The notes under the pieces are model-generated. The model saw nothing but the letters and a program-made list of their open reading frames with translations. It searched no databases and was not told where the DNA came from. The translations under genes were made by a program, and so were the position numbers. DNA of 64,000 nt from Tetrastigma voinierianum (Eukaryota > Streptophyta > Magnoliopsida > Vitales > Vitaceae), in NCBI GenBank assembly GCA_016808115.1, contig JAEQBH010000656.1, positions 3,155,001 through 3,219,000 of the forward strand. Reading direction: 5' to 3'. The number at the start of each line of letters is the position of its first letter. Position 1 is the stretch's first letter. Shown here in pieces: positions 1 through 11,094 of this stretch.

Positions 1-2219
1 CGCCACCGCAAATGGCCGGAGACATTCTTTGTGACATCCTGACATCATACCACACGTCATGACGTCAAAGATCCTCTTTGTTTTCCTCTTCACTTCCCAA
101 GATCATAAATTTGTCGTCCGAACTCCAAATTGTTTGTATCTGGTCCTGGCCTGGAAGCTTAGAGAGTAAAATAAGGATGGTGGGAAATACAAAACACTTT
201 GTGTATATAGTGGTGCATAGGCAAAGGTAATGTGTGTGTTATGTTGGGTGGCAGGTATTAGCCATGGGGTGGTGGTGTGGCAATAAAAAGGTAGCAGAAA
301 ATTTCCTTTCACGTTCCTCCACTGTCATGACAGAGACTGACGACATATAAAATAACCTGGTTAGATTTTAGCACTCTTCTTACTTTTCTGGGGTTACATA
401 GCCTGATCATTTGAAGTCCAAATTGAGTGAATGAGGGCTCTTTGGAAAGCTTGAGAAGTCTACTATCCATAAATACAACTATTGGAGCCATGGGAGGTCA
501 TCTATAGCTAAAAAGATCGAAATACAGTAGTTGCTGATGTATGTAGAATTTGTTGATATTTAGACTTTTTCGCTTCATATTGCCTCAATGCCTTTGATTT
601 GGTCCTAATTACAAATAGGAATGAAAATGGTGTTAAAACACTTACTAATATCATAAAAAACTAAGAAATACTAACCAAAATATGGAGATAAAATGAGTAT
701 ATGAGATACTCATCAACAGGTCATTATTATATCTCATATCATATTGATTTATTAACGGTGATCAAGGCACAGAAATAAGATGCAAAATGAAAATCGCTTA
801 GGGATCGATGAGCTGGTGCCATTGTCATATATCTTAACCTCTGATTTTTCTATTCTCACCTTCCATTCTTCCAAAGGAGTAAATTCACTTTGAATCCTAT
901 CTCATATAGCCTTCTTGTACATAATTCGGATTTCCTCAAGAAATAGAATAGGGTTGAGGTGTGTTCACATCTTGAAAATAAGGTTTTTCCCATCCTCTTG
1001 TGGGTTCATTCGTATGATAGAAGTAAGTCATGGTCATCGATTTTCATCTACAAAAAAAAAAAAAAAAAAAGACTAAAAAATACACTAAGAAAAATATTAT
1101 TAAGGTTAGTCCTAAAAATAAAAATAAAAGAAAAGAAAAACTAATAGAAAAATTAAACAAACATACAAAAGAAAACTAAAGAAATAAACTTTAATTACTT
1201 CAATGCAACTTGGCATCATCCCTAACAATGATTTACGTGGGCTCAGCTTGCATCAAGTCTAAATGTACAAAAATTATAATAGACCTTATTCCACCTTAAC
1301 GAGTAGCCAAGGCTACTTGTAGGTGTAGTGGCTTAAGGGTTGTCCTCTAGGATGGGTCTTCTACTAAGTGTTTGTAATCGGCTTCTTACTTATGGTTTTC
1401 TTGTAAAGTTCAATATTAGATTTTGGGAAAAGGTATGTGGATTCCTGTGGCTTGGTTTCACCGAGCCAATACATTACAACGGGTTCCGAGGAGTACTGAT
1501 AGTCCCCTTTTATAGAGATTTATTATTAGGCTTGGGGGAATATGAGAGAGATATGATACTAATGGTATCAGAGGTTTCACCTCGGTTCTGCATCAATCCA
1601 GACAAGAGACAATCTCGCTTTTGAAAACACCGATGGAGGATTATTCGATTAACAATCCATTGAAATGGGGCTTGACTTCTGCAAGTATCAAGATGGGCAA
1701 GATCTCGTAGCAAGGGAAAACTCCCTTTGTCTAATACATCCAAGGGTCATCTACCAAGTTGTGTGTGACCCACAAACCCTAGAGAGCACCCGAGACTTTA
1801 CCTACTCTTCCTAAGCGACGCGCATGCTAGTTTCATTCTCCTCCTTAAGAATTCAACACGCGTACATCTTCTTCTCCATCATGGTGAAGCTCAGGTTCAC
1901 TCGACCCCAAGATCTAAACTACTACTCACTCTTGGCTGATGGGAGGACAACCATAGTGAGAAAATAAAGCACAAATCATGCATCAAAGTAAAGAGAAGAA
2001 AAGAGAAAAGAAAACTAAATTTTATTGAAAAATATTACTTAAATCTCATACATCTTGTTTTTTATCAATCATCTAGTATTTATAGGATGTTTCGACACTC
2101 TTGGGGACTTATTTAGGTAAGCACAATCATATCCCAATCAAATTTGTACATTAAGAGTTGTGTGGGATCAAAAAAAGAAAGAAATCGAGTAAAAAAATAT
2201 CAATCTACAACATATGTTC
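1..2219. other. Left flank of the nested block, no gene recognised
   Basis: AT-rich sequence with a run of A at about 1051-1070 and only short open frames (longest under 100 codons). I see no transposon domain, RNA gene or coding pattern. It is the sequence into which element H inserted, judged from H's LTR start at 2220. It could itself be old LTR material. I found no matching second copy in the window. Confidence 0.5.
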
Positions 2220-4237
2220 TGTGAAACCCCGAGAAAATCAAATTTTCTTGAGAAAATCGAATTTTCTCGAGAAATGGCAAAATCATAATTTCGGTAAAAA
2301 TCCAAAAATTTTTAGAGACTTGATGATGAAATGGACTTCATCATAATCATTCGCCAAATTCAGCGCACCACGTCGCTGTCAATTCCGAGAAGGCCTTAAT
2401 TTGCACATTTTTTGAGGGAAATCTAGCGCCGATGGGACACTTGACGATGGAGTGGCACACAATGTGCCACGGTTAAACTCCGCGCTCAGTCAACTTTGAG
2501 CTCAAGGTGTAATTCCACGCGACACATGACATACGATGTCAGGGTGAAAAGTCATGTGGTTGGGCTGAAAGTGGATAAGAATCCTCCCACCAATCATGGT
2601 GATATGGCAAAGCGAGGGACAATGAGAGCTTCTTCTCCATTCTTTGGCAGAGACATGCAGAAGGTGGGAGAGGGTGCCAAGGTTTTTCAAAAATGATGAT
2701 TTTAGGTGAGAGAGTGTGCAACTTCTCTCTAGGATTCAATGACGGATCGTCGATTTCTTCAACAGAAGCAAAGTGTGAGTTCAATGACGAGGACTACGCG
2801 GGGCACCGGCCGAGCTTTTAAGTCCTTGGTAGGGGTTTTACCCTACTTGCTTTTAAAACCTTGTTGCTGTTTTGTCGGTTGAGTTAATTTGAGGTCGGAA
2901 AGACTGGTTGGTCGTCCCAAAGTTTCGAACCTAATTGTCGGGAATGCCAACCGTTAGAACTGCTTTAGACTGCTTTTGTGATTTCATAAATTTTATACAC
3001 AATTATGTTTTGTGTGTATGAGGTCGAAATGGCCATTAATATCGGTTTCTCAAAAGTGTAAATATGGATAAGGGCTACCCACTGTATGTTTCTCATCATG
3101 CTATGTTTCTTCTCTCTTCTGGGGACTATAAACACGCACTCCTGGTTGGACATGATCCATGTGGTGTGCATGAGAAATTTTGAATTGAATACGGTGTTGT
3201 GTGGAAATTAATATAGGTTAATGCATAAACTTACTGTGTTAACAAGGTATTACAATTATATATAAAACATAATTATTTGTATAGCTAATGGAAGTGTGGT
3301 CGTTTGCCAGCTAATTCGCGATGGTTGACCAAAATTGAATAATATGTGGAAAATTTGAGAATATATGCATAATTGATATATTATGTAAATTGCATTGAAT
3401 TTGCATAACATGCTGTAAAGTAGGTATCTTCTCTTTCTTTGAATATGTTAATATATATGCATGTGAATATATATTAGTATGAATGTGTTGAATGGCATAA
3501 TGCATTTCATATATGCATGGGGTAACCTAGGAAATTAGTGGAGGCATGATTTAAAGAAAAGAAAATGAACATGGTTAAAGGAATCCTCAATGGATGATTT
3601 TTGATAATTGCTGAGATGGTCCAACAGTCTCGGATGAGAGGACTCATGACCTTAAAGTTCTTCAACCAATTCGCCTGAGGGTAGCGTCCCATACTTTACC
3701 AAACTGTAGTGGTTTCGAGAACAAGTTTTGTTTTGAAAACCCCATTATTTTTCTCATACATGGCTTAGCAAAGTAGGAGTCGGTGAGGACTCCTCGGTGA
3801 CATGAGAATGGGTACATATGAGATTTAAGGCAGGATCAAATGATTACTATGTGTTTACATTGGATCATTGCATATGCACTTAGCGGAGTAACCCATTTAG
3901 GTAATTCCACTATCGGCACAATAATAGCTCACCTTGTCGAGAATATTTTTTCTCGTACGTGGAGCATTCAATAAGATTGTCATTTTAGAGGCCGATTTTT
4001 GAAGCTTGTTTCTGGGTTTCTATGTTTTGGGATAATATGTATTAGAGTTGTAAATTTTAATATGTATTTGTATTAAGAGTAATGTATAACTCTTGAACTA
4101 TGCAAGATAGTTGGTTGGGTGTATTTGATGAGTATTGGTGTATGGGCCCAAGAGGCTATTTTTTCATATGGGTCTCATATACGAGACATAGATTTTCATG
4201 GTCGACGGTTGTCACTGACACCTGGCTGGGAAGGCCA
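2220..4237 (+). repeat. 5' LTR of element H
   Basis: About 2018 bp. It aligns by eye along its length with the split 3' copy, and in reverse orientation with the solo LTR at 52609-54656. Shared landmarks are the opening block around GAGAAAATCGAATTTTCTCG (2250-2275), the LTR interior at 3180-4190 matched by 48660-49690, and the terminal block ending in CA at 4237. A TATA-like box at 3127-3133 is matched by 8216-8223 in the 3' copy. The LTR would supply promoter and polyadenylation functions. Many small indels separate the copies, so the insertion is old. Confidence 0.78.
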
Positions 4238-4267
4238 CTGTGATGTGTGAATAGTGCTTAGGTGTAC

Positions 4268-4420
4268 ATAGAACACCAGGAGCTTGGCCTGCATATCCAT
4301 AGTTGATCCCAGATGGCACAAAGATGGTATCGAGCTAGGTACGAATACCCCCGGGAGCTCTGGTTTGGGTATCCATAGCTTAGTCCCCGACACCACAAAG
4401 ATGGTATCGTGAGCTAAGGT
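4268..4420 (+). repeat. Two-copy tandem repeat, each with a PBS-like motif
   Basis: A unit of about 76 bp occurs twice in tandem. Each copy contains a phrase like 'atccatag..gat/agtcccc..cacaaagaTGGTATCG', giving initiator-Met-type primer-binding-site look-alikes at 4325-4336 (TGGTATCGAGCT) and 4402-4415 (TGGTATCGTGAGCT). Known plant iMet PBS sequences read TGGTATCAGAGC. The first motif sits about 88 bp past my LTR end, so either the LTR end is misplaced or the PBS region was rearranged. That this is H's PBS is inference. Confidence 0.5.
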
Positions 4421-4654
4421 AAACGATTACCTTAAGAGTCAGCAGTAGAGCTTAGGTAAATGAAAAGCAAGAGATTGAGGGATTGAGGCTTAGGCCATGG
4501 TCGAAAGATGTAAGAACATCACCACTTGCGTGGTCTCGGGATGTGGGGTTAGTATGATTACCAGACAATCACTGTGACTAGAACACTACACGCCATGTTA
4601 TGTGATCAGGTGATCGTTGTAATTGATGTGTGAATGGTGTATAACATGGATTGT

Positions 4655-4788
4655 TGCGTGTGTTGTGTGTATGATTCGCATGCTTGGCGAAAAGAGAAAA
4701 TTTCAAACATCAGGGTCGGAAAATGTAACCTAGGTGTTCGGCAGAAATTTTCAAAGAAAACGGTCCACTAAATGAAAAAAAAAAATAC

Positions 4789-4824
<36 letters not shown>

Positions 4825-4962
4825 TGTGTGTATGATTCGTATGCTTGGCGAGTAGTAGCATAGGGATAGTACCTCAACACTAGGTCTAGAAAATGTAACC
4901 TTAGGGTGTTCTGAAATTTTGACAAAATGGTCTTAATTAAATGAAAAAATAATAGAGAGAGA

Positions 4963-4995
<33 letters not shown>

Positions 4996-5035
4996 AGAGA
5001 GAGTATATACATATATATATATATATATATAATGT
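4655..5035 (+). repeat. Two-copy tandem duplication with AT/TG microsatellites
   Basis: A block starting near 4655 (GTGTGTTGTGTGTATGATTC, then a 'gcatgcttggcga' phrase and an 'aaaatgtaacct' phrase) recurs from about 4818, so the period is roughly 165 bp. The copies are joined and ended by AT and TG dinucleotide runs (4790-4823, 4966-4990, 5009-5030). The block lies in the internal region of element H. The microsatellites probably helped the slippage or duplication. Confidence 0.6.
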
Positions 5036-6580
5036 GAAGAAATTTTCTACAAGTTATGTAAACTCACAGTGGATAAAATGTTTATGTTTATTCGTACCGA
5101 AAAATGAGAAAAAAATGTATATATGTTTTCGGGTGTTTTCCAGATGAATGAGAAAAAATATGTGGAAAAAAAACATTAATAAATAAACAACAAACGTGTA
5201 GAATTGGTTGGGCTATCGCTTGAATCGCGTCAACATAAATGTAAATCAGACGTGACATAGCCGCTTGGGTGCGCAATCACGGAATCGTGTCGCGATACAA
5301 TGAACCGTATCATGACCGAGGCGCTATCGCGAGGGTCACGAGATACAATCACGTGGTCGCGTGACGTAAGGGCGCGGCTACTGCCGGAGGTCGCGTGTGT
5401 CACCATACAAAACCGCATCGCGAGATGCGGGGGCGGGCCGGTCGCTATGTCGCGATACAACACGCCTGTGGCCGCACACGCGCAACACAAACCGCGCAGA
5501 GCGCCGCCTGGCTACCAGGCCACGCCACGGTATGCACGCGCTTTTACACGGCGCTGACCACCGCCAGCACACGGCCGTGTTTTTTGAAGCAAGGATTGCG
5601 CCACAGGCACGCCGTCGGCGTGAGGTGTCATGTACTGCAGGCGTGGGTTAGGAGCTCATGGGTGTGCACCCCAACCCAGCTTTTGACCAGTGTATTTGTT
5701 TGGCCATCGTTTGGGAGCACTGCCTATGAACATCATTATCTGCGAGCACCTGCTCACAAAATTTTCAAAAAAAAAATTGAAATAAAATTTTTTGAAAAAT
5801 AAAATGAAATAAATTTGTAAAATAAAATTTCTTAAAATAAAAATTAAGGATTTTGATTTATTATATTAATTTGTAATTAGTCTTATTTCTTGTGAATGAG
5901 GGACTTATGCAAACGTTTTCCTGGAGGTTTGAATAGTGTCTAGGGCGTTTACTTTGTATATATCAGATGAAATTAACTCTGCCATTTGACACGTGTAATG
6001 TGCTACGAGGCGAGGACATAGGGCCCTCTGCCACCGTGGTCGCACCATCAACTGTAACAACAGCCTCGCGGTTGAGGTCAGGTGATATAATGTCGCTTAT
6101 CGCACAGGTGACATGCACAGGTGAGCCGTGTATGCACAAACGACCTGTATTTAGATGATGATCGCCTCCATGGTTAGAGGAGGAGGACCTTAGAGTCAAG
6201 ACGACTACACTCCAGCGCAAGAGGGAGGTAGATGCTTACGCGAGGTAATCCGGTGATAAGGGGCGCCTTCAAAACAAGAGGAAGGAATATCCATCTTCTT
6301 CCAACCGTGAAAGAAGCAAGACTTTATGTTTCGCAAGGATATCCGCAGATTCGGGCCGAGGTCACGCAACCAAGTCGATTTATTATTTAATATCGCAGGC
6401 GGATGATGTGTTATTTCCAATTAATACCGACTTTTGACTTCCGGGATTGTCCAACGGAGGCAATGAATCCTGTTGTTATGGGACACCATCCCAATCATCA
6501 TGAGAGACGAAAGAAGTTGCTGTCAGATTGGCAAGAGGTGTGCTACCACCGCCAAGAATTTCCGACATACGTAGGAGGAT
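5036..6580 (+). other. Element H internal region, GC-rich decayed block, no gene
   Basis: From about 5230 to 5700 the composition switches from AT-rich to strongly GC- and CpG-rich, with repeated phrases of the type TCGCGATACAA (near 5288 and 5448) and CGCGAG. Overlapping open frames on both strands are a by-product of high GC and show no recognisable domain. From 5760 to 5880 the sequence returns to AT. By position, 5900-6580 should encode gag in a chromovirus, but I cannot recognise a gag motif. The CpG phrases resemble those in the Tat-type LTRs of this window, so a fragment of such an LTR is one explanation. Confidence 0.4.
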
Positions 6581-6589
6581 CAGTCGCAG

Positions 6590-7310
6590 ATGTGGATCCC
6601 AGGTTTTGGGGGACAAACAAAGAGGGACATGAGCATGCGCTTTGTTCCCTCCACACCCCAGTATGGCAGGTTGGGGGAACCAAGACGCCAGCCTGTGGTG
6701 CCAACACCGCACCTTAGTACAGACACGCCACATAGGCCAGTCGTAGCGCAGGTCAAGGCTCCACCACGAAGATTTACGTAGCCGAGATGGTCGCCAAAGT
6801 GCATGACGCAAACACATTGCCGCCACTGGCAATATGAGGCGAGATTGTTTAGGAAGCGTAGAGTCATGGTATAGAGACCAAAGCGTTGGTTAGCCCCCCC
6901 GGATGTGTGAGAATGCGTTTCTCTCGCACTTGTTGACTAGAGTAGCGTTTAAATTGGATGCATCGAATTCATTCATTGTTGCATCTTGTGTGATAAGTTT
7001 GGGCTTAGAGGTTGAGGCCTTTAGAGAGATGATGGGAAATTCTTCCCTAAGATCTAGAGTGAGAGTTTGTCAGATGTGTCGAGATCGTGAGTCATGGATC
7101 TCAATGATTCTGCTCATGATGGACCTTAGGGTGATAGACATATTAGGTGTCAAAGTCATTCTTGACATGGATGAGTTGATGACCATCGGGTTACAATGTG
7201 GTAGGACCTTAGCGGGTCACCATGGAAACAACGTCTTGGAGTTGGGTGAGTTACATATGCACGCGTGGTTGGATGCGTATGCGCGTGGAATTGGGGGCGA
7301 ATTCTTTTGA
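6590..7310 (+). pseudogene. Element H gag C-terminus and aspartic protease remnant
   Basis: The 135-codon frame at 6903-7310 follows the order of residues found in chromovirus (Tekay/Del-like) retropepsins. It has an Asp-Ala-Ser in a hydrophobic setting where the active D-S/T-G is expected (about 6958-6966), then a 'LGLEVEAFRE' segment, an 'SRVRV' strand, and a 'DLRVIDILGVKVILDMDEL' segment matching the flap and C-terminal strand where the family reads 'FDVILGMDWL'. The Gly of the catalytic triad is lost. Upstream, 6640-6780 has a Pro/Gln/Arg-rich stretch like the gag tail between zinc knuckle and protease, in another frame. No RT follows: the purine tract and 3' LTR come directly after, so most of pol is deleted. 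Confidence 0.72.
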
Positions 7311-7318
7311 AGGGAGAA
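7306..7318 (+). promoter_or_regulatory. Polypurine tract of element H
   Basis: The purine-rich run GAAGGGAGAA sits immediately before the TGTGAGG start of the 3' LTR. In the LTR retrotransposon cycle this tract primes plus-strand DNA synthesis. Its position supports the LTR boundary at 7319 and the plus orientation of H. Confidence 0.65.
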
Positions 7319-8266
7319 TGTGAGGCTCACCCAGAGAAAATCGAATTTTCTCGAAAAAGGACAAAATCGTAATTTTGGTAAAAATCCAAAAATTTTCTAG
7401 ATCTCGGATAATGACGAGGACTTCATAGATTTAAATGATCTGAGAATCTAGCTACCCGCGTCCCTGATTTGTGAATTAAGAGCGGTCGAGTGCGTATTTT
7501 TAATGAGCATCGGGCGGGACAGGCGCATTTGGTGGCACACGGTGTGCCACGTGTCAGAAAGCTCCAGTTCAGTCAGCAGGCTCAAGGTGGGACCACATTA
7601 ACCATGGCATGATGCCATAGGGTGGAAAAGATCAAGGTGGTTGGGTTGAGTGGATAAGAAATCCTCTCAACCAATCATAAGGTGACAAGTGGCAAAGTAA
7701 GGGACAAAAGGAGAGCTTCTTCTCCATTCTTTGGCAGAGACGTGCAGAAGGTGGGAGAGGGTGTTGGTTTTTGAAAAATGGAGGATTTTTAGTGAGAGAG
7801 TGTGCAACTTCTCTCTAGGATTCCGGCCGATCAGACCATTGGATTTCTTCGGGCTAAGAAGAAAAGTGGTTCTATGCATCGAGGACTACACGTGGGCACC
7901 AGTTTCGGGAGTTTTTGACAAACTCCATGAGGAAGGGGTTTTACCCTACTTGCTTTAAACCTTTTTTAAGTGTTTTGTTAATGGTTGGAGTTGATTTGAA
8001 GAGTAGTAGTGGCCGTTTGTGAATCTGAAGCTTGGGAATCGAATTGTTGGGGAAATGTTGAAACAACTAGAGTTTGTTTTTTGGGTGATTGTTTAGTAAT
8101 TTATACAAATGATATATTTGGTATATGGGTAATGACCATTAATATCGGTTTCAAAAAGTGTAACCAATGTTGGATGAGTGGGCTTCCCACGGGCGACCTT
8201 TATACATTTTGGGAGTATAAAAGCAGTCCGTTTGTATGATTTGGACAGCGTCCATGTGTGGGTGAT
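7319..8266 (+). repeat. 3' LTR of element H, left part
   Basis: Matches 2220-3172 of the 5' LTR in order: the GAGAAAATCGAATTTTCTCG opening, the 'ggcagagacgtgcagaaggtgggagagggt' region near 7731 and 2647, the 'gaccattaatatcggttt' phrase, and a TATA-like box at 8216-8223. The match stops at 8266, where element A begins, and resumes at 48650. A therefore inserted about 50 bp downstream of this LTR's TATA box. Confidence 0.8.
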
Positions 8267-8769
8267 GAGTCGAAAACTCATTAGATTTTAATCCATTTTG
8301 AGCATATGGGATAAATGTTGGTTTTGTATGCGAGAAATGTGGATAATTTTGCTCAAATTTAATTTTGCGGGGAAAATAGCGAGGAAGCTAAAATCATAAA
8401 CCGGAAGGAACCGGCCTAGCGAGTAAGTCGCAGCGACAGTCGGTCATAGCAAGGAAAGCTTATATGATCGTTTCAAATCCTTTGACATCACCAAAATCAA
8501 TTTTAGGGGAAGAACTAGAAGACCTTAGCGAGTCGTGACTTGAAGATTAAACTTGCGACGAATAGCAAACAACAACTAAAGAGGTTCTGAGAAAGGAAAT
8601 AATGGTCGAGACTAGAAATATTCAAAGTAAAATCTTGGTCCATTACCACTGATGTCATGGCCTTAATTGAATATAATGATGTATGACGTGGATTAGTCAA
8701 TAAAGCCACAAAGGAAGTCTCTACAAAGAAAGCAGAAGTTACAACTAGTTTTTAAATGAAAGGGGCACC

Positions 8770-9540
8770 ATTCGAAGTCGCGACATGCGGGTCTAAGGTC
8801 GCGGCGGCGAATGGAAGCGAAGTCTCAACGGGAAGATTGAAGTTGCAGCCAAATTAAAGTTGAATGACAAAGAGGAATTATGGCACAGGCTGGCAAAAGC
8901 CCTTGCCAAGAGAGTGGATTCTGACCATTTGTATTAATCAAGGACCATAAACGATGTCACGACCACTCATTCAGGTCGACACGAAGAAGTAGCGAGGAAA
9001 AGAAATCCGGTCGCAACTGCGAGCAATTAGGACTAGCGATGAACAAAGTAACGCAGTGGTGGCGACATAAGCGTAGTCGCGACACGGAATAGAGGTTGAA
9101 AGGATGGCCCAGATTCTGATAAAGAATTGAGGTTGTGACCAGAAGAAAAGAAATGGACATCAAAAGAGGTCATGACATCACCTTGAGGTCGCGACGTAAA
9201 TTTGAAACCTGTGAAGGCAGAAGACCACCAACACAATTGCGACCAAGAAAAGACAATCACGACTTGAAGTCGACATAAGTAGAAATGTAGTGCAACTGGC
9301 GGGAGTCCACGACTCGGGAAGCGAGAAGAGAAAGACAATGATGTCCGCGACGTGAAACGGCTGGTATAACATGACTCTTGAGAACATTGAGCAAACAAGA
9401 TTTGTGACTATGGAAGTGATATCACGACCATTAATCAGCGGTGCAAGAATGCAGGTGCGGAAGCAACGAGTTGCAACTAAGCGAAAAGCGATCAAGGAAA
9501 TCCATGTCGCGACATCAGCGAGGAATCACGACGGGATGAT
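8770..9540 (+). promoter_or_regulatory. Array of CpG palindromes (GTCGCGAC type) upstream of the LTR TATA box
   Basis: The motif GTCGCGAC and one-step decayed forms (GTCGCAAC, GTCGTGAC, GTCACGAC) recur many times. The best copy is CATGTCGCGACATCAG at 9503-9518, conserved in the 3' LTR at 47134-47149. The array ends about 60-90 bp before the TATA box at 9603, so it lies where U3 promoter elements are expected. Regulatory function is inference. It may instead be a satellite-like expansion. Confidence 0.5.
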
Positions 9541-9602
9541 ATTGGGCTTTCTTTTAGAATTTCTTGGAGCTTTTGAGGATTCGGCCAATTTCTTTTAGCC
9601 AG

Positions 9603-9610
9603 TATAAATA
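9603..9610 (+). promoter_or_regulatory. TATA box of element A 5' LTR
   Basis: TATAAATA preceded by a conserved 'cggccaattt/cttttagcc' context, and matched at 47230-47236 in the other LTR within near-identical surroundings. It probably marks the U3/R promoter. No transcript evidence is available. Confidence 0.55.
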
Positions 9611-11075
9611 GACAACACATTAGAATAGTAAGTAACGATCTTATACCTAGAAAAAGGGGAAAGGAGAGGAAGTCAGTGTATAGTTTAGAGTAGATTTTCA
9701 TTTCATTTCTTTATTTTTAGTTTATTTCTTTTCTGAATTTGAATCTGCGAACTATGCAGAGACGAGTGGAGCTGAATTTTTATTTATGTTATTTTCTTCT
9801 TAGAATTACTGCTTGAAAATTTATGAAATCTAGACAAATTTCTAGAATTCATTTCTTCTCAGTTTTATTGCAATTACAGTGGTTGTACGTGATCGGTGCT
9901 CCATTTCTTAATTGCGATGCAATGGCGGATGCATTTCTGTGAATTTGATTATTTAGTTATAGTCTTTCTGCGCACAAATATGGAACTAATTTGGGTTCGG
10001 ATTTACTTATTTGGTGTCGTTTTGAATTATTAAGTTCTAATAGTAGTCAGAATACCGGTTGAGATTTATCTTGCTATGATTTCGGGATGCCCTCGCGTGA
10101 CACGAGACGGAGATTCCTAAGAGGTGAAAGAAAATTCTTTTAGGTATGCTCGACTCTGATTGATGACTGGCGAGCTGCGGGGATTCATTTTGATAAATCC
10201 TACGTTCGCTCATTGTGAAGTTGGAGGAGTATTTAACAATATAAATATTCGGAAGTTCACATGTCCCAAGAATGAGTTCCCTGTAGCCTCGTGTTAAGTG
10301 AATCAAATCAAAGGGAAAGGGACGAACGATAGATCTGGAGGTTAAGACCTGAGAAATGAAATGGTAGAAACTTTGCAAAATCTTGAGAAGGAAATGCAAG
10401 ATCTGCTTTGTCATCAAAGTGGAGTGTAGTATTGAGAAGAAAAATACCACGATCTTGAGAGAATTGGGAATCTGGTATTTGGTTTTGATCTTGTCTTCGA
10501 GAGAAGCACGGGTTTCCAACTAGTGAATATGGAGAAATCCAATTCCAACATTTAGGAAATCTTGGACAAATCCAGATCCATACACAGAATAGAGCAATGT
10601 ACTTTAGTGTAGGAATTGATTGTTTCATTGTAATTCACTGATAGTTTTCGTTTCTCACAGGAAACTGATTCAATCCAGTATTTTAGTTACAATTTATTTT
10701 AATTCATTTGCTTTTGTTTTATCTTAGTTCATGATGATCAATAGTCTAGGATCTCTTTATTTTCCTAGATAAAACTTTCATTGTGAGTTTGAAGTCATTA
10801 GCATAAATTTTAGTAGTTGGGGTAGTTGATCTCTAATTAGGTACCGTCCTAACGCCAGAATGACCTGGTTACATTCAGATTTTACTACTTGTATCACCTG
10901 TGCACTTGCAGTGTCATAGACTAGACCCTTATTTTTAAACAATGAACCTTCTAAAAGAATTATTTTATCGAGCAAATTTATCCAAAGTGACATGGATGCA
11001 AGAGAAGTGTAAGGCTCTTTGGCCCATGTAATTGAGGTTTTTTAGTCTATATGGAAAAAGAGCGGACAAGTTTTA

Positions 11076-11094
11076 TGGCATCGTTAGGGGATTG
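11076..11094 (+). promoter_or_regulatory. Primer-binding site of element A (degenerate)
   Basis: TGGCATCGTTAGGGGATTG corresponds to the TGGCGCCGTTGCCGGGGA form used by Athila/Tat elements, which is thought to pair with the 3' end of tRNA-Asp. It directly follows the LTR, as required for priming minus-strand DNA. CpG positions are the ones changed or lost. Confidence 0.65.

Larger units (their letters stand above)
8267..11075 (+). repeat. 5' LTR of element A
   Basis: Begins TGAGTCGAAAACTC and matches 45924-48640 in order. Both share the opening block, the CpG-palindrome region, a TATA box (9603-9610 against 47230-47236), the block with 'cagagacgagtggagctgaatttttatttatg' near 9755 and 47390, and the terminal region with 'gtgtaaggctc'. 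The right end is fixed by the PBS at 11076. Differences include many indels of 2-20 bp as well as substitutions. The LTR has no coding role. Confidence 0.8.

Noticed and set aside
1..2219. Host gene in the left flank
   Set aside because: Only short frames with no shared codon pattern, splice-like organisation or known domain.
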